Assembly (NCBI RefSeq): GCF_003014735.1
Contig: NZ_PYAX01000007.1
Coordinates: 124,001 to 188,000, forward strand
Length of the DNA stretch: 64,000 nt
DNA from: Saccharothrix carnea
GTDB lineage: Bacteria; Actinomycetota; Actinomycetes; Mycobacteriales; Pseudonocardiaceae
Direction: 5' to 3'
The notes under the pieces are model-generated. The model worked only from the letters and a program-made list of their open reading frames with translations. It made no database searches and was not told where the DNA came from. Shown here one piece after another: positions 42,901-50,118 of the stretch. Numbering within the stretch: the first letter of the stretch is position 1; every line of letters begins with the position of its first letter. Position numbers and translations under genes: made by a program.

Positions 42901-42940
42901 TGTCGTTTTCCCCCAATGGAATTGTGCGTGCCGGCGTTTT

Positions 42941-43780
42941 CTACGAACGGTGGATGAGGATGTTCCCGAGGTACGTGCGGGCGTGGACCTCCACCCGCTC
43001 CTCGGCGTCGCCCGGGGTGTCGGTGCCCGTCAGCTCGTTGCGCACGCGGCCGGCGGTCGAGCGCACGTCCAGCCAGGCGGCCGTGCCCTCGCGGATGCCG
43101 ATCTCCAGCTCGCCGGACTTGGTCTGCACCTCCAGCGAGCCGCGCACGACCTCGGTGACGCGGATGTGGCCGTTGGCGGTCGTGGCGCGCACGTCGCCGG
43201 CGGCGTGCCCGACGTGGATGTCGCCGTTGGCGGCGTTGACCTTCAGGTCGCCGGTGACCTCGCCGATCCAGGTCACGCCGTTGGAGTTCTTGACCGTGCC
43301 GGGGCCGTCGAGCGTGCCGACGCGCAGCTCGCCCGAGCCGGTCGACAGCTCGGCCCGGCCGGTGACGCGGCCGACCAGCACGTCACCGCTGGACGTGCCC
43401 GCCTTCAGCGGACCGGTGTCGGCCAGCCGGAGGTTGCCCGCGGACGTGGTGAAGCGGCACTCGCCCAACGTGCCCTCGGCGTGGAAGTCGGCGAGCGAGC
43501 CCTTGGCGACGACGGTCGAGCCGGTGGGCAGCCGCACGACGACGTCGACCGAGCCTGGCCTGCCGAAGATGCTGCGCGACCGGGGTGTCCTGACGGTGAG
43601 GCGGCCCGCGGTGAAGTCGACCTCGGTGCCCTCGGCGGCTTTGACGTCGTTGGCGTTGTCGGCGTCGCCGGGGCCGACCTCGACCACGGTGTCGTCGCGG
43701 TCGGCGGCGGTGATCAGGGCGGTGCCGCTGACCAGGTCGAGGGTGAGCGAGATGGGTCCGGGCGTGGCGAACGAAGGCAT
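42941..43780 (-). CDS. DUF4097 beta-strand repeat protein
   Basis: 279 residues of right-handed parallel-beta type repeats characteristic of DUF4097: recurring pairs such as GPLKAGTSSGDVLVGRVTG and DLKVNAANGDIHVGHAAGD, each with an SGD or NGD turn. There is no signal peptide. Function is unknown, though in actinobacteria such genes often follow an RHH/HicB-type regulator and precede an ABC exporter, as here. It is followed by the P450. Confidence 0.85.
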   Translation of the reverse strand: MPSFATPGPISLTLDLVSGTALITAADRDDTVVEVGPGDADNANDVKAAEGTEVDFTAGRLTVRTPRSRSIFGRPGSVDVVVRLPTGSTVVAKGSLADFHAEGTLGECRFTTSAGNLRLADTGPLKAGTSSGDVLVGRVTGRAELSTGSGELRVGTLDGPGTVKNSNGVTWIGEVTGDLKVNAANGDIHVGHAAGDVRATTANGHIRVTEVVRGSLEVQTKSGELEIGIREGTAAWLDVRSTAGRVRNELTGTDTPGDAEERVEVHARTYLGNILIHRS

Positions 43781-43843
43781 GGGTGTCCCCTGGGAGTGGG
43801 TCTGGTGGACGTTTGCGCTGCTAGTGCGCCGCGGGCCGCGGCG

Positions 43844-44332
43844 CTACCGGACCCAGCCGGTGTAGCGCTGGGCGGCCGAGGTGCGGGCGGGGGTGCGGGT
43901 GCCGTGGCCGAGCCCGGCGGCGGCGGCCCGCACCAGCCAGGCGTTGGTGGAGATGCCCTCCCGGCTCGCGGCCTCCTCGACCCGGACCTTCAGGTGCTCC
44001 GGCAGCCGCAGGTTGATCCGCGCGACCGCACCCTCGTCGGACACCACCGGCGGCAGCTCGGTGGCATCATCCTGGCTCGGAGTGGCATCATCGGGCACCG
44101 AGACGACGAACTCGGGGTCACGGCCGCGCAGCCGCACGTCGACCGAGCCCGGAGCCAGCTCGCGGGTGATCTCGTCCATGGCCGTGGACAAGGCTTCCAG
44201 CAGCGTCAACCGCACCGCCGACTCCAACGGGGCGGCGAGTCGTTCGGCCAGGGCCCGTGCCTCCGCGCCACCCGCCTCGGCGGCGGTGGCGAGCTCCCGG
44301 CGGAGGTTGTCGACGTACGGTGTCAGGTCCAT
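43844..44332 (-). CDS. RHH (HicB-like) regulator
   Basis: 162 residues. The N-terminal half is helical and acidic (YVDNLRRELATAAEAGGAEARALAERL). The C-terminal 60 residues hold a ribbon-helix-helix domain (ARINLRLPEHLKVRVEEAASREGISTNAWLVRAAAAGL), as in HicB/Arc-type antitoxins and repressors. No toxin gene is adjacent, so it is more likely a transcriptional regulator of the operon. ATGGCAYC direct repeats lie over its own start and are probable operators. Confidence 0.8.
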   Translation of the reverse strand: MDLTPYVDNLRRELATAAEAGGAEARALAERLAAPLESAVRLTLLEALSTAMDEITRELAPGSVDVRLRGRDPEFVVSVPDDATPSQDDATELPPVVSDEGAVARINLRLPEHLKVRVEEAASREGISTNAWLVRAAAAGLGHGTRTPARTSAAQRYTGWVR

Positions 44333-44382
44333 GGCACCACTATGGCACCTTCATGGCATCACTGCAAGTCTCGGTGGCATCA
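44331..44382. promoter_or_regulatory. Phased direct repeats, RHH operator
   Basis: ATGGCACCA at 44331-44339, ATGGCACCT at 44342-44350, ATGGCATCA at 44353-44361 and GTGGCATCA at 44374-44382. Their starts are 11, 11 and 21 bases apart, so they lie on one face of the helix as expected for cooperatively bound RHH dimers. Two more GTGGCATCA copies occur inside the gene at about 44061 and 44082. Confidence 0.7.
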
Positions 44383-44764
44383 CGGCGGTGCGTGGCGGCT
44401 CCCGTCGGTGTGGCACTCGTTCGAGTGAAATCACGCAACGTTGAGACCAGTGGCCCATTTCGGAACGTGACGCGGTGCCGTGATCACTTTCCCGGTGTTC
44501 GCCTGAGGTGGAATAGCGCAGCTCGGCGTGGTGTCCGGGGAAAATCTTCGACGGTGGTGTCCGGGTGACGCTCACGTGTAGGCTGAGCTGCGCAGATGTC
44601 GTGATCTATGGGTGGTGGACCGTAATTTTGCGGGCGACCGCCAGGGTATTAACTCGAACGGCCTAGCGGGTGTATCGAGACCGATGTGTAGTTAATGGGT
44701 AGCTTGCTTCACTTGCTCTGAGAATGCTTGCCAAAGCGTCGGTCGTCGTGCCAGGGTTCCGGCC
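44333..44764. other. 432-bp intergenic region between RHH operon and Fic-like gene
   Basis: The 3' part of the region (44600-44740) is markedly less GC-rich than its surroundings and holds no convincing ORF. It contains the RHH operator repeats at its left end and probably the promoter of the Fic-like gene at its right end. The base composition could indicate foreign origin. Confidence 0.4.
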
Positions 44765-45943
44765 ATGAATTACCGCCCCCTGCCCGATGGGCAGTGGTCG
44801 CCGGTGCCACCGCTGCCCGGCATCCCCTCCGCACTCCGGCGCGAAGGCGCCTACCTGCCACCACCGCTGCCGTCCGACCTGGCCCTGCCGCCCTCGACCT
44901 ACCGCCGGTGCGCCGAGGCCGAGCACGCCCTCGGCCGGCTGGACGAGGCGGCCGACCGGCTGGGCGTCAGACCGGCCCTGGTCCGCTCCACGCAGGTCCG
45001 CGACGCGAACAGCTCGGCCGGGCTGTCCGGGGTCGCCGTGGGTCTGCGCGAGACGTTCGCGGCCGACCTGCTGGCCTCCCAGGACGGCCCGCCGCCCACC
45101 GACAGCGCCGCGCCGTCCCAGCGCGTGGCGCCTTTCCTGCGGGCGTGCGCCCACGGCCTGGACCGGGTGCGCGCCGGTGCCCTGGTCGACGCCGAGCTGG
45201 TCGCCGAGGTCGCCGCGATCATGACCGGCGGCACGCCCGGCCGCCGGCTGCAGGACGTGCTGCGCGACGCGCCCGGCCGGCTGGGGGTCAGCGACGAGCG
45301 GGCCTACCTGCTGACCGCGACCGGCGCGCACCTCGTGGCGCTGCTGGAGCAGTGGTCGACGTGGGTGCGCGAGGAGGACGAGCAGCCGAGGATCGCCAAG
45401 ACCGCGCTCGCGCACTACCAGCTCGAGGTGCTGCAACCGTTCCCCACGGCCAACGGGCACGTCGCGCGGACGTTCTCGACGTTGGAGATGGTGCGGTCCG
45501 GGCTGGTGCGCGACCAGGTGCTGCCGCTGTCGGTGTGGCTGGACACCGCGCTGGCCGAGTACCAGCGGCAGATCCGCGCCGTGGTCGACACCGGCCGGGT
45601 GGACCGCTGGGTCGACTTCTTCGCCACCGCCGTGCGCGACCAGGCGTTGGCGCAGCTGAGGCTGATCGAGCACTTGGAGGCGCTGGCCGACGACTACGCG
45701 ACCCGGTTGCCGCGCAAGGGGAGGCTGCCGCTGGTGGCGGCCGAGCTGATCGGCTTCCCCGTGGTGGACCACCGGTCACTGCGCACGCGTTACGGCATCA
45801 CCGCGAAGGCCGCCACCGACCTCACCTCCCGGTTGGTCGAGCTGGGCGTGCTCGTCCCGTGGGAGTTCCTCGGCTACCGCCGGGTGTTCCTGTGCCGGGA
45901 CGTGCTGCGCCTGCTGGCCGACCACCCCGACACCACCGCTTGA
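44765..45943 (+). CDS. Fic-fold protein with degenerate active site
   Basis: 392 residues with a Fic N-terminal region, Fic core and a C-terminal winged helix (SLRTRYGITAKAATDLTSRLVELGVL). The catalytic motif, normally HPFxDGNGRxxR, reads QPFPTANGHVAR from Gln224, so the catalytic His and the Asp/Glu are missing and GNGR has become ANGH. The autoinhibitory SSxIEG region is also degenerate (NSSAGLSGV). AMP-transfer is therefore unlikely; it may act as a DNA-binding or regulatory protein. No ribosome site is seen. It is downstream of an AT-richer intergenic region. Confidence 0.85.
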   Translation: MNYRPLPDGQWSPVPPLPGIPSALRREGAYLPPPLPSDLALPPSTYRRCAEAEHALGRLDEAADRLGVRPALVRSTQVRDANSSAGLSGVAVGLRETFAADLLASQDGPPPTDSAAPSQRVAPFLRACAHGLDRVRAGALVDAELVAEVAAIMTGGTPGRRLQDVLRDAPGRLGVSDERAYLLTATGAHLVALLEQWSTWVREEDEQPRIAKTALAHYQLEVLQPFPTANGHVARTFSTLEMVRSGLVRDQVLPLSVWLDTALAEYQRQIRAVVDTGRVDRWVDFFATAVRDQALAQLRLIEHLEALADDYATRLPRKGRLPLVAAELIGFPVVDHRSLRTRYGITAKAATDLTSRLVELGVLVPWEFLGYRRVFLCRDVLRLLADHPDTTA

Positions 45944-46065
45944 CGACCCCGGAGAGAACGACAACCCCGATGAGCGCCTCCCCCGACCACCCGTCCTCCC
46001 ACTCTTCCCCACGCCGATGCCGCCGTGCCGGGTGCCACCGGCGGGCCTGCCGCCGACGTCACCGC

Positions 46066-46917
46066 TCAGGGCTCCTGCCGCGGGTCCGCCTCGTCGTCGG
46101 CCTGCTGATCCAGATCGGCGTGGCCCTGCTGCACTGGTTCCGGGACTGACTCCAGTCCGGCGACCAGGTCGCGCACGCGTTGCGCCTCGGCGTCGTCGGT
46201 CCCGATGAGCAGGCCGAGCGCCCGGTTGAACCGCCGGTGCGCGACGACCCGGTCGCCGGACAGCCACAGCGCCCGGCCGAGCGACGTCAAGGTCCGGGCG
46301 CGTCCGGCGGTGTCGGACAGGTCCTCGAAGTACCTGTCCGCCCGGGACAGGTACTTGACCGCGGAGTCGTACCGGCCGACCTCGACCATCAACTCGCCGA
46401 GGTGCGCCAGCGCCCGCGCGGTGCCGGGCCGGTCGTCGTGCAGCAGGTACAGCTCCAGCACCTCGTCGGCGCACCCGACGACCTTGTGCATGCGGCCCTG
46501 GGCGCGGTAGGTGGCGGCCAGGTCGTGCAGCGCTTCGGCCGCGGCGTCCGGGTCGACGTCCCGGAGGCGGTGCACCGCCAGCTCGCGCATGCCCGCGACG
46601 GCCGCGAGGCGCAGCGCACCCCGTGCCCGTAAGCGCTGTGCGGCGCGACGGAAGCCGGTGGCCAGCAGGAGGGAGGTGGGCAGTGCGGCGGCGAGGTCGG
46701 CACCGACGGCGAGCAGCTCACGCGACCACGCCTCGTCCACGTCTTCGGGGACGGCGGGCCACACGTCGGCGAACAACGCGACCGCGGCTTCCGGTTCGGC
46801 CACCGCGTCGCGGAGGGTGGCCAGGACCTCGTCCCGGTGTGCGTCGAACCAGGCGTGCCCGGAGGTCCGCAGGTCTTGGCGCAACCGTGCGACCGCGTGC
46901 CGTGGCTCGTCGCTCAC
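46066..46917 (-). CDS. TPR-repeat protein
   Basis: 283 residues, all helical. Tetratricopeptide-like pairs are visible in the second half (DPDAAAEALHDLAATYRAQGRMHKVVGCADEVLELYLL, then RPGTARALAHLGELMVEVGRYDSAVKYLSRADRYFEDL and RTLTSLGRALWLSGDRVVAHRRFNRAL). There is no enzymatic domain or signal peptide. Presumably it is a protein-protein interaction scaffold. It is transcribed convergently with the Fic-like gene and divergently from no close neighbour. Confidence 0.78.
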   Translation of the reverse strand: MSDEPRHAVARLRQDLRTSGHAWFDAHRDEVLATLRDAVAEPEAAVALFADVWPAVPEDVDEAWSRELLAVGADLAAALPTSLLLATGFRRAAQRLRARGALRLAAVAGMRELAVHRLRDVDPDAAAEALHDLAATYRAQGRMHKVVGCADEVLELYLLHDDRPGTARALAHLGELMVEVGRYDSAVKYLSRADRYFEDLSDTAGRARTLTSLGRALWLSGDRVVAHRRFNRALGLLIGTDDAEAQRVRDLVAGLESVPEPVQQGHADLDQQADDEADPRQEP

Positions 46918-47107
46918 CTCGTGCCATCCTTCCGCGTCCCCGTGTCGGTGGACCTACCTCTAGGTGGTGGACCACTGGTCTCATCGCTCTGCGACGTCAC
47001 TTGATCACGAGTGTCAACCAAACGGGTGAGGCTGAACACCGCTGAAGTAGCGGACTCGCGGGGGAACGGGTCACACGTGCGCGGGACCGCGACACCACGG
47101 ACCGTCA

Positions 47108-47338
47108 TCACCGCTGGGTGGGGACGATCTCGAAGAGGTCGTCGAACTGCATCGGCGCGAGCGCCGTCAACGCGCCGCCGATGAACGCCGGGCCGGGCTG
47201 GAGCTCGCCGCCGAGGACGCGCGCGACCGTGGAGCGGTTCACGTCCATCGCCTTGGCCAGCGCGTAGTCCGACCGGAACCCGGCGAGGCGGGCGGCTTTG
47301 GTGAAGACATCGGTGCGGAGCTTGATCGTGTTCGGCAT
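47108..47338 (-). CDS. Small XRE-type regulator
   Basis: 76 residues from the ATG at 47338. It has a helix-turn-helix (RSDYALAKAMDVNRSTVARVLGGELQPGPAFIGG) and nothing else. It is divergent from another small XRE protein across a region with two identical GTTGTG-N4-CACAAC palindromes. Confidence 0.75.
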   Translation of the reverse strand: MPNTIKLRTDVFTKAARLAGFRSDYALAKAMDVNRSTVARVLGGELQPGPAFIGGALTALAPMQFDDLFEIVPTQR

Positions 47339-47370
47339 GGCCTGCCCTGTGTTGTGCACACCTAACTCGA

Positions 47371-47434
47371 GTTGTGTGCTCACAACGCTAGGCAATCTGT
47401 TTCGTAAGCGCAACTAACGTTGTGTCGGCACAAC
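47371..47434. promoter_or_regulatory. Two palindromes GTTGTG-N4-CACAAC between XRE genes
   Basis: GTTGTGTGCTCACAAC at 47371-47386 and GTTGTGTCGGCACAAC at 47419-47434 have identical arms and four-base centres, 48 bases apart. Imperfect relatives flank them (GTTGTGCACACC at 47351 and GCACAACTCGCGTTG at 47463). They probably serve as shared operators for the divergent XRE regulators. Confidence 0.75.
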
Positions 47435-47501
47435 GCGCAGGTCAGCGGCACCTGGGGGGAGTGCACAACTCGCGTTGCGTGCGCGCACGTACCATGGCGG
47501 C

Positions 47502-47834
47502 GTGACCAAAGCCGAGAGTGCGGACTCGTCCTGGTCGGACTTCGTCCAGAAGCAGATGGACGACCGAGGGATGAGCACAGGGGAACTGACCGAGAAGACA
47601 GGGTTCGACCGAAGCCGCCTGACCGCGTGGCGAAAGGGCGAACGCCCAACCCTCGACACCGCCCGCGTCGTCGCCAAGGCATTCGGCCTGAGCCCACTGG
47701 AAGTCATGGTGGCCGCCAAACTGCTCACCGCCGAGGAGGCCGACCTGCGCGGCGTCTCCACCCCCGACCCGGGCGCCCTCACCGATCAACAACTGCTCGC
47801 CGAACTAACCCGCCGCCTCAAACGCAAACCCTGA
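47502..47834 (+). CDS. Small XRE-type regulator
   Basis: 110 residues from the GTG at 47502. The HTH reads MDDRGMSTGELTEKTGFDRSRLTAWRKGERPTLDTARVVAKAFGL, followed by a helical tail ending LTDQQLLAELTRRLKRKP. It is divergent from the 76-residue XRE gene. The GTTGTG-N4-CACAAC sites lie upstream, and a hairpin terminator follows. Confidence 0.8.
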   Translation: MTKAESADSSWSDFVQKQMDDRGMSTGELTEKTGFDRSRLTAWRKGERPTLDTARVVAKAFGLSPLEVMVAAKLLTAEEADLRGVSTPDPGALTDQQLLAELTRRLKRKP

Positions 47835-47850
47835 CCCAACCGCCACCACC

Positions 47851-47878
47851 GACCGGCCCGAACCCCTTCGGGCCGGTC
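47851..47878 (+). terminator. Hairpin terminator after XRE gene
   Basis: GACCGGCCCGAA at 47851-47862 pairs perfectly with TTCGGGCCGGTC at 47867-47878 around a CCCC loop. Confidence 0.7.
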
Positions 47879-47937
47879 AGAACCCCAAGACCACGGTTCG
47901 ACACGCCCGCGCTGCGAGAACCCGTCCGGCAGAAAAG

Positions 47938-47976
47938 ATCAGGCCCCGAGCGCGTTGCCGCTGCTCAGGGCCTGAT
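47938..47976 (-). terminator. Intrinsic terminator after tRNA-Arg
   Basis: On the minus strand an ATCAGGCCC/GGGCCTGAT stem is followed by TTTTC, a classical intrinsic terminator about 20 bases beyond the tRNA 3' end. Confidence 0.8.
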
Positions 47977-47995
47977 TCACCCGGCGAAAGGTGAG

Positions 47996-48068
47996 TGCCC
48001 CCGGCAGGATTCGAACCTGCGACACACGGTTTAGGAAACCGATGCTCTATCCCCTGAGCTACGAGGGC
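47996..48068 (-). tRNA. tRNA-Arg (anticodon CCU)
   Basis: 73-nucleotide cloverleaf on the minus strand. The acceptor GCCCTCG pairs with CGGGGGC (one G-U), the D arm is GCTC...GAGC, the anticodon loop TTCCTAA carries CCU, and the T arm is GCAGG-TTCGAAT-CCTGC. CCA is not encoded. Anticodon CCU decodes AGG. A terminator follows at 47938-47976. Confidence 0.95.
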
Positions 48069-48268
48069 GCGGGGGTGAGCCTACCCGGTGGGGGGTCGGG
48101 CTTCCGGTGGTGGGGTTGTCACTCGGGAAGCCTAGGAGTGTGCACCTTGGGTTAGGGGTCGGGGCCTCCGGCGTCGGCTGTCCGGGCGAAGTGGGCGACC
48201 TCATCTGTTCCGCATCGGTCCAGTGAGGTACAGAAGGGGCCATATCCCCCTCCGACGAAAGCCATCCC

Positions 48269-49210
48269 ATGAGCAGCCGTCCCTGGCCTGACTTCCGTCC
48301 CGGCCCCCTGGGCTCCCTCGGCGCCTGGTGGCGTCGGCTCCGCGCCCGCCCCAACGCCGAGCAGTACACCTTCGTGCCGGCCTCCACGTCCCACGAGCAC
48401 CCGTTCGAATCGCCGCTGCCCAGCGCCGTCTACGGGCTCGACTTCCGCGCCAGGATGACGATCCACTGGCGCGTGGACCTGACGACCGGTGTCCGGCACA
48501 ACGCACCGCGCAGCGCCGCCGTCAACGACATCATCCACCGGGCCAAAGCCCTCACCGAACGGGCCATGCTGGTGCACCACGCCCCGCTCCAGCACCAACT
48601 GGGCGCGGAACTGGCGGCGGAACGGCAGGTCGAGGGCACACACGTCTGGGCACGCGCGGACGGGGTCGAGTTGACCGTGGACGAGCAGGACCTGGCGATG
48701 GCCCGCAAGCACATCGAGCTCCTCCAGACCACCACGATGCGCCAAGCCGAACGGGACGCCGAACGCGCCGAGATCAAGTACCTGCGGGACGAGGTGCTGA
48801 CCGACCTGTCCAGCGCCACGATCTGGTGGCTCATCCGCAACGGCTACGAGGTCGAACAGGCGGTCAAGTTGAGCAGGCACCTCGCCGAACTCGTCGGCAT
48901 CGCCTCGCAGCGCCGCGACCGGCACTGGGCGGACACCCTCGTCACCTCCTTCGAGAGCGCCCTGCCCCGACTGGACGACGGCCACCGCACCGACGTCCGC
49001 CTCCACCTGGCCAAGGCGCTCGGCATCTACGGCGGCTCGTCGGTGGCGGCGGAGTTCGCCGAGCAGGTCGGCCTGCCGTCACAGTCCCAAGCGCAACTGC
49101 CGCCCCAGAACCAGGCGCAACTGCCGCACCAGAACCAGCAGGCGCAACTGCCGTCGCAGACCCACCCGCGAGTGCAGCCGAACCAGAACGGCGCCAAGCC
49201 GCTGACGTGA
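48269..49210 (+). CDS. SPFH-like hypothetical protein with Gln/Pro tail
   Basis: 313 residues from the ATG at 48269. The middle region (VYGLDFRARMTIHWRVDL, then AVNDIIHRAKALTERAMLVHHAPLQHQLGAELAAERQVEG) resembles an SPFH/band-7 domain with a following coiled coil, but the match is only by eye. There is no N-terminal membrane helix. The last 50 residues are a low-complexity tail with three QAQLP units. Function is unknown. An FkbM methyltransferase gene follows 12 bases later. Confidence 0.6.
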   Translation: MSSRPWPDFRPGPLGSLGAWWRRLRARPNAEQYTFVPASTSHEHPFESPLPSAVYGLDFRARMTIHWRVDLTTGVRHNAPRSAAVNDIIHRAKALTERAMLVHHAPLQHQLGAELAAERQVEGTHVWARADGVELTVDEQDLAMARKHIELLQTTTMRQAERDAERAEIKYLRDEVLTDLSSATIWWLIRNGYEVEQAVKLSRHLAELVGIASQRRDRHWADTLVTSFESALPRLDDGHRTDVRLHLAKALGIYGGSSVAAEFAEQVGLPSQSQAQLPPQNQAQLPHQNQQAQLPSQTHPRVQPNQNGAKPLT

Positions 49211-49222
49211 TTCCCTAACCTG

Positions 49223-49975
49223 GTGATCGTGACCCACAACCTGACCGAGGCGCGCGGCGCGGCCGTGGCCGGCGCGTTGCGCGTCCTGGCCCGGCTCACG
49301 CCGTTCGTCGAACCCGAGCTGATCGGCCTGCGCGCAGTGGTGCGGCCCGGTGACGTGTGCCTCGACATCGGTGCCGCGCTCGGCCTCTACACCGTCTCGC
49401 TGTCCCGCCTCGTCGGTCCACAGGGGACAGTGCACAGCATCGAGCCGCTGTTGTTCGCGCACCCCGCGCTGTCGTACCTGCTGCGCCCGCGCGAGGGCCG
49501 CAACGTCGTGCGGCACTCCGTCGCGCTGGGCGCCAGCGAGGGCCGCGAGGTGATGAGCGTCCCGGTCCGGCACGGCACGCCGGTCACGGGCCGCTCGTTC
49601 CTCACGTCCGGCTCGGACGGCCTCGGCTCCAACGCCGAGTTCACCGAGCACCTGGAGGTCCTGGTCCGCACGGACACCCTGGACCGGTTCTGCGCGGCCA
49701 ACGCCATCGACCGGCTGGACTTCGTCAAGGCCGACGTCGAGGGCGCGGAACTGCGCGTGCTGCAAGGCGGTGCGGACACCATCGAGAGGTTTCGACCGAA
49801 ACTTCTCCTGGAGATCGAGGAACGGCACGTGCTGCGCTTCGGCTACCGGGCGCGCGACGTGCAGGACTGGCTCGCCGAGCGCGGCTACCGGATGCACGCC
49901 TGGGACCGGACCACGTGGCGTCCGGTCGACCGGATCGACGATCGCGTGCGCAACTACCTGTTCGTGGCCCGGTAG
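49223..49975 (+). CDS. FkbM family methyltransferase
   Basis: 250 residues. The SAM-binding motif is RPGDVCLDIGAALGLYTVSLSRLVGPQG, followed by HSIEPLLF and the late DFVKADVEGAELRVLQGG signature of the FkbM family, and FRPKLLLEIEERHV. Members methylate hydroxyl groups of secondary metabolites or glycans. No biosynthetic genes are adjacent. The start may be the GTG at 49223 or at 49229. A strong hairpin follows at 50070. Confidence 0.85.
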   Translation: MIVTHNLTEARGAAVAGALRVLARLTPFVEPELIGLRAVVRPGDVCLDIGAALGLYTVSLSRLVGPQGTVHSIEPLLFAHPALSYLLRPREGRNVVRHSVALGASEGREVMSVPVRHGTPVTGRSFLTSGSDGLGSNAEFTEHLEVLVRTDTLDRFCAANAIDRLDFVKADVEGAELRVLQGGADTIERFRPKLLLEIEERHVLRFGYRARDVQDWLAERGYRMHAWDRTTWRPVDRIDDRVRNYLFVAR

Positions 49976-50069
49976 GACGGCTCAGCCCCGGCCCGGCCAC
50001 AGCTCAGCGACGGCCTGGTCAGGCCGAGAACACGCCCGAGAGCACGCCCGAAAACATGCCTGAGACAGC

Positions 50070-50107
50070 GGAAGACCCCGGTCCCTGGGGGTGGACCGGG
50101 GTCTTCC
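50070..50107. terminator. Bidirectional hairpin terminator
   Basis: GGAAGACCCCGGTCC at 50070-50084 pairs perfectly with GGACCGGGGTCTTCC at 50093-50107 (15 bp). It lies between the convergent FkbM and penicillin acylase-family genes. Just before it, ACGCCCGA is repeated. Confidence 0.75.
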
Positions 50108-50118
50108 TGTGGGCCGGT

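Noticed and set aside
43844..45943. RHH protein and Fic-like protein as a toxin-antitoxin pair
   Set aside because: They are divergently transcribed with over 400 bases between, the Fic active site is degenerate, and the RHH gene belongs with the DUF4097-exporter operon.
45970..46149. 59-codon ORF (MSASPDHPSS... ending in a hydrophobic helix and FRD) after the Fic-like gene
   Set aside because: Its 3' half is antisense to the TPR protein gene and the basic Arg-rich part is a typical GC-rich shadow; no ribosome site is seen.
47996..48068. tRNA-Arg as an integration site of a mobile element
   Set aside because: No integrase, excisionase or duplicated tRNA 3' end was seen in the flanks.
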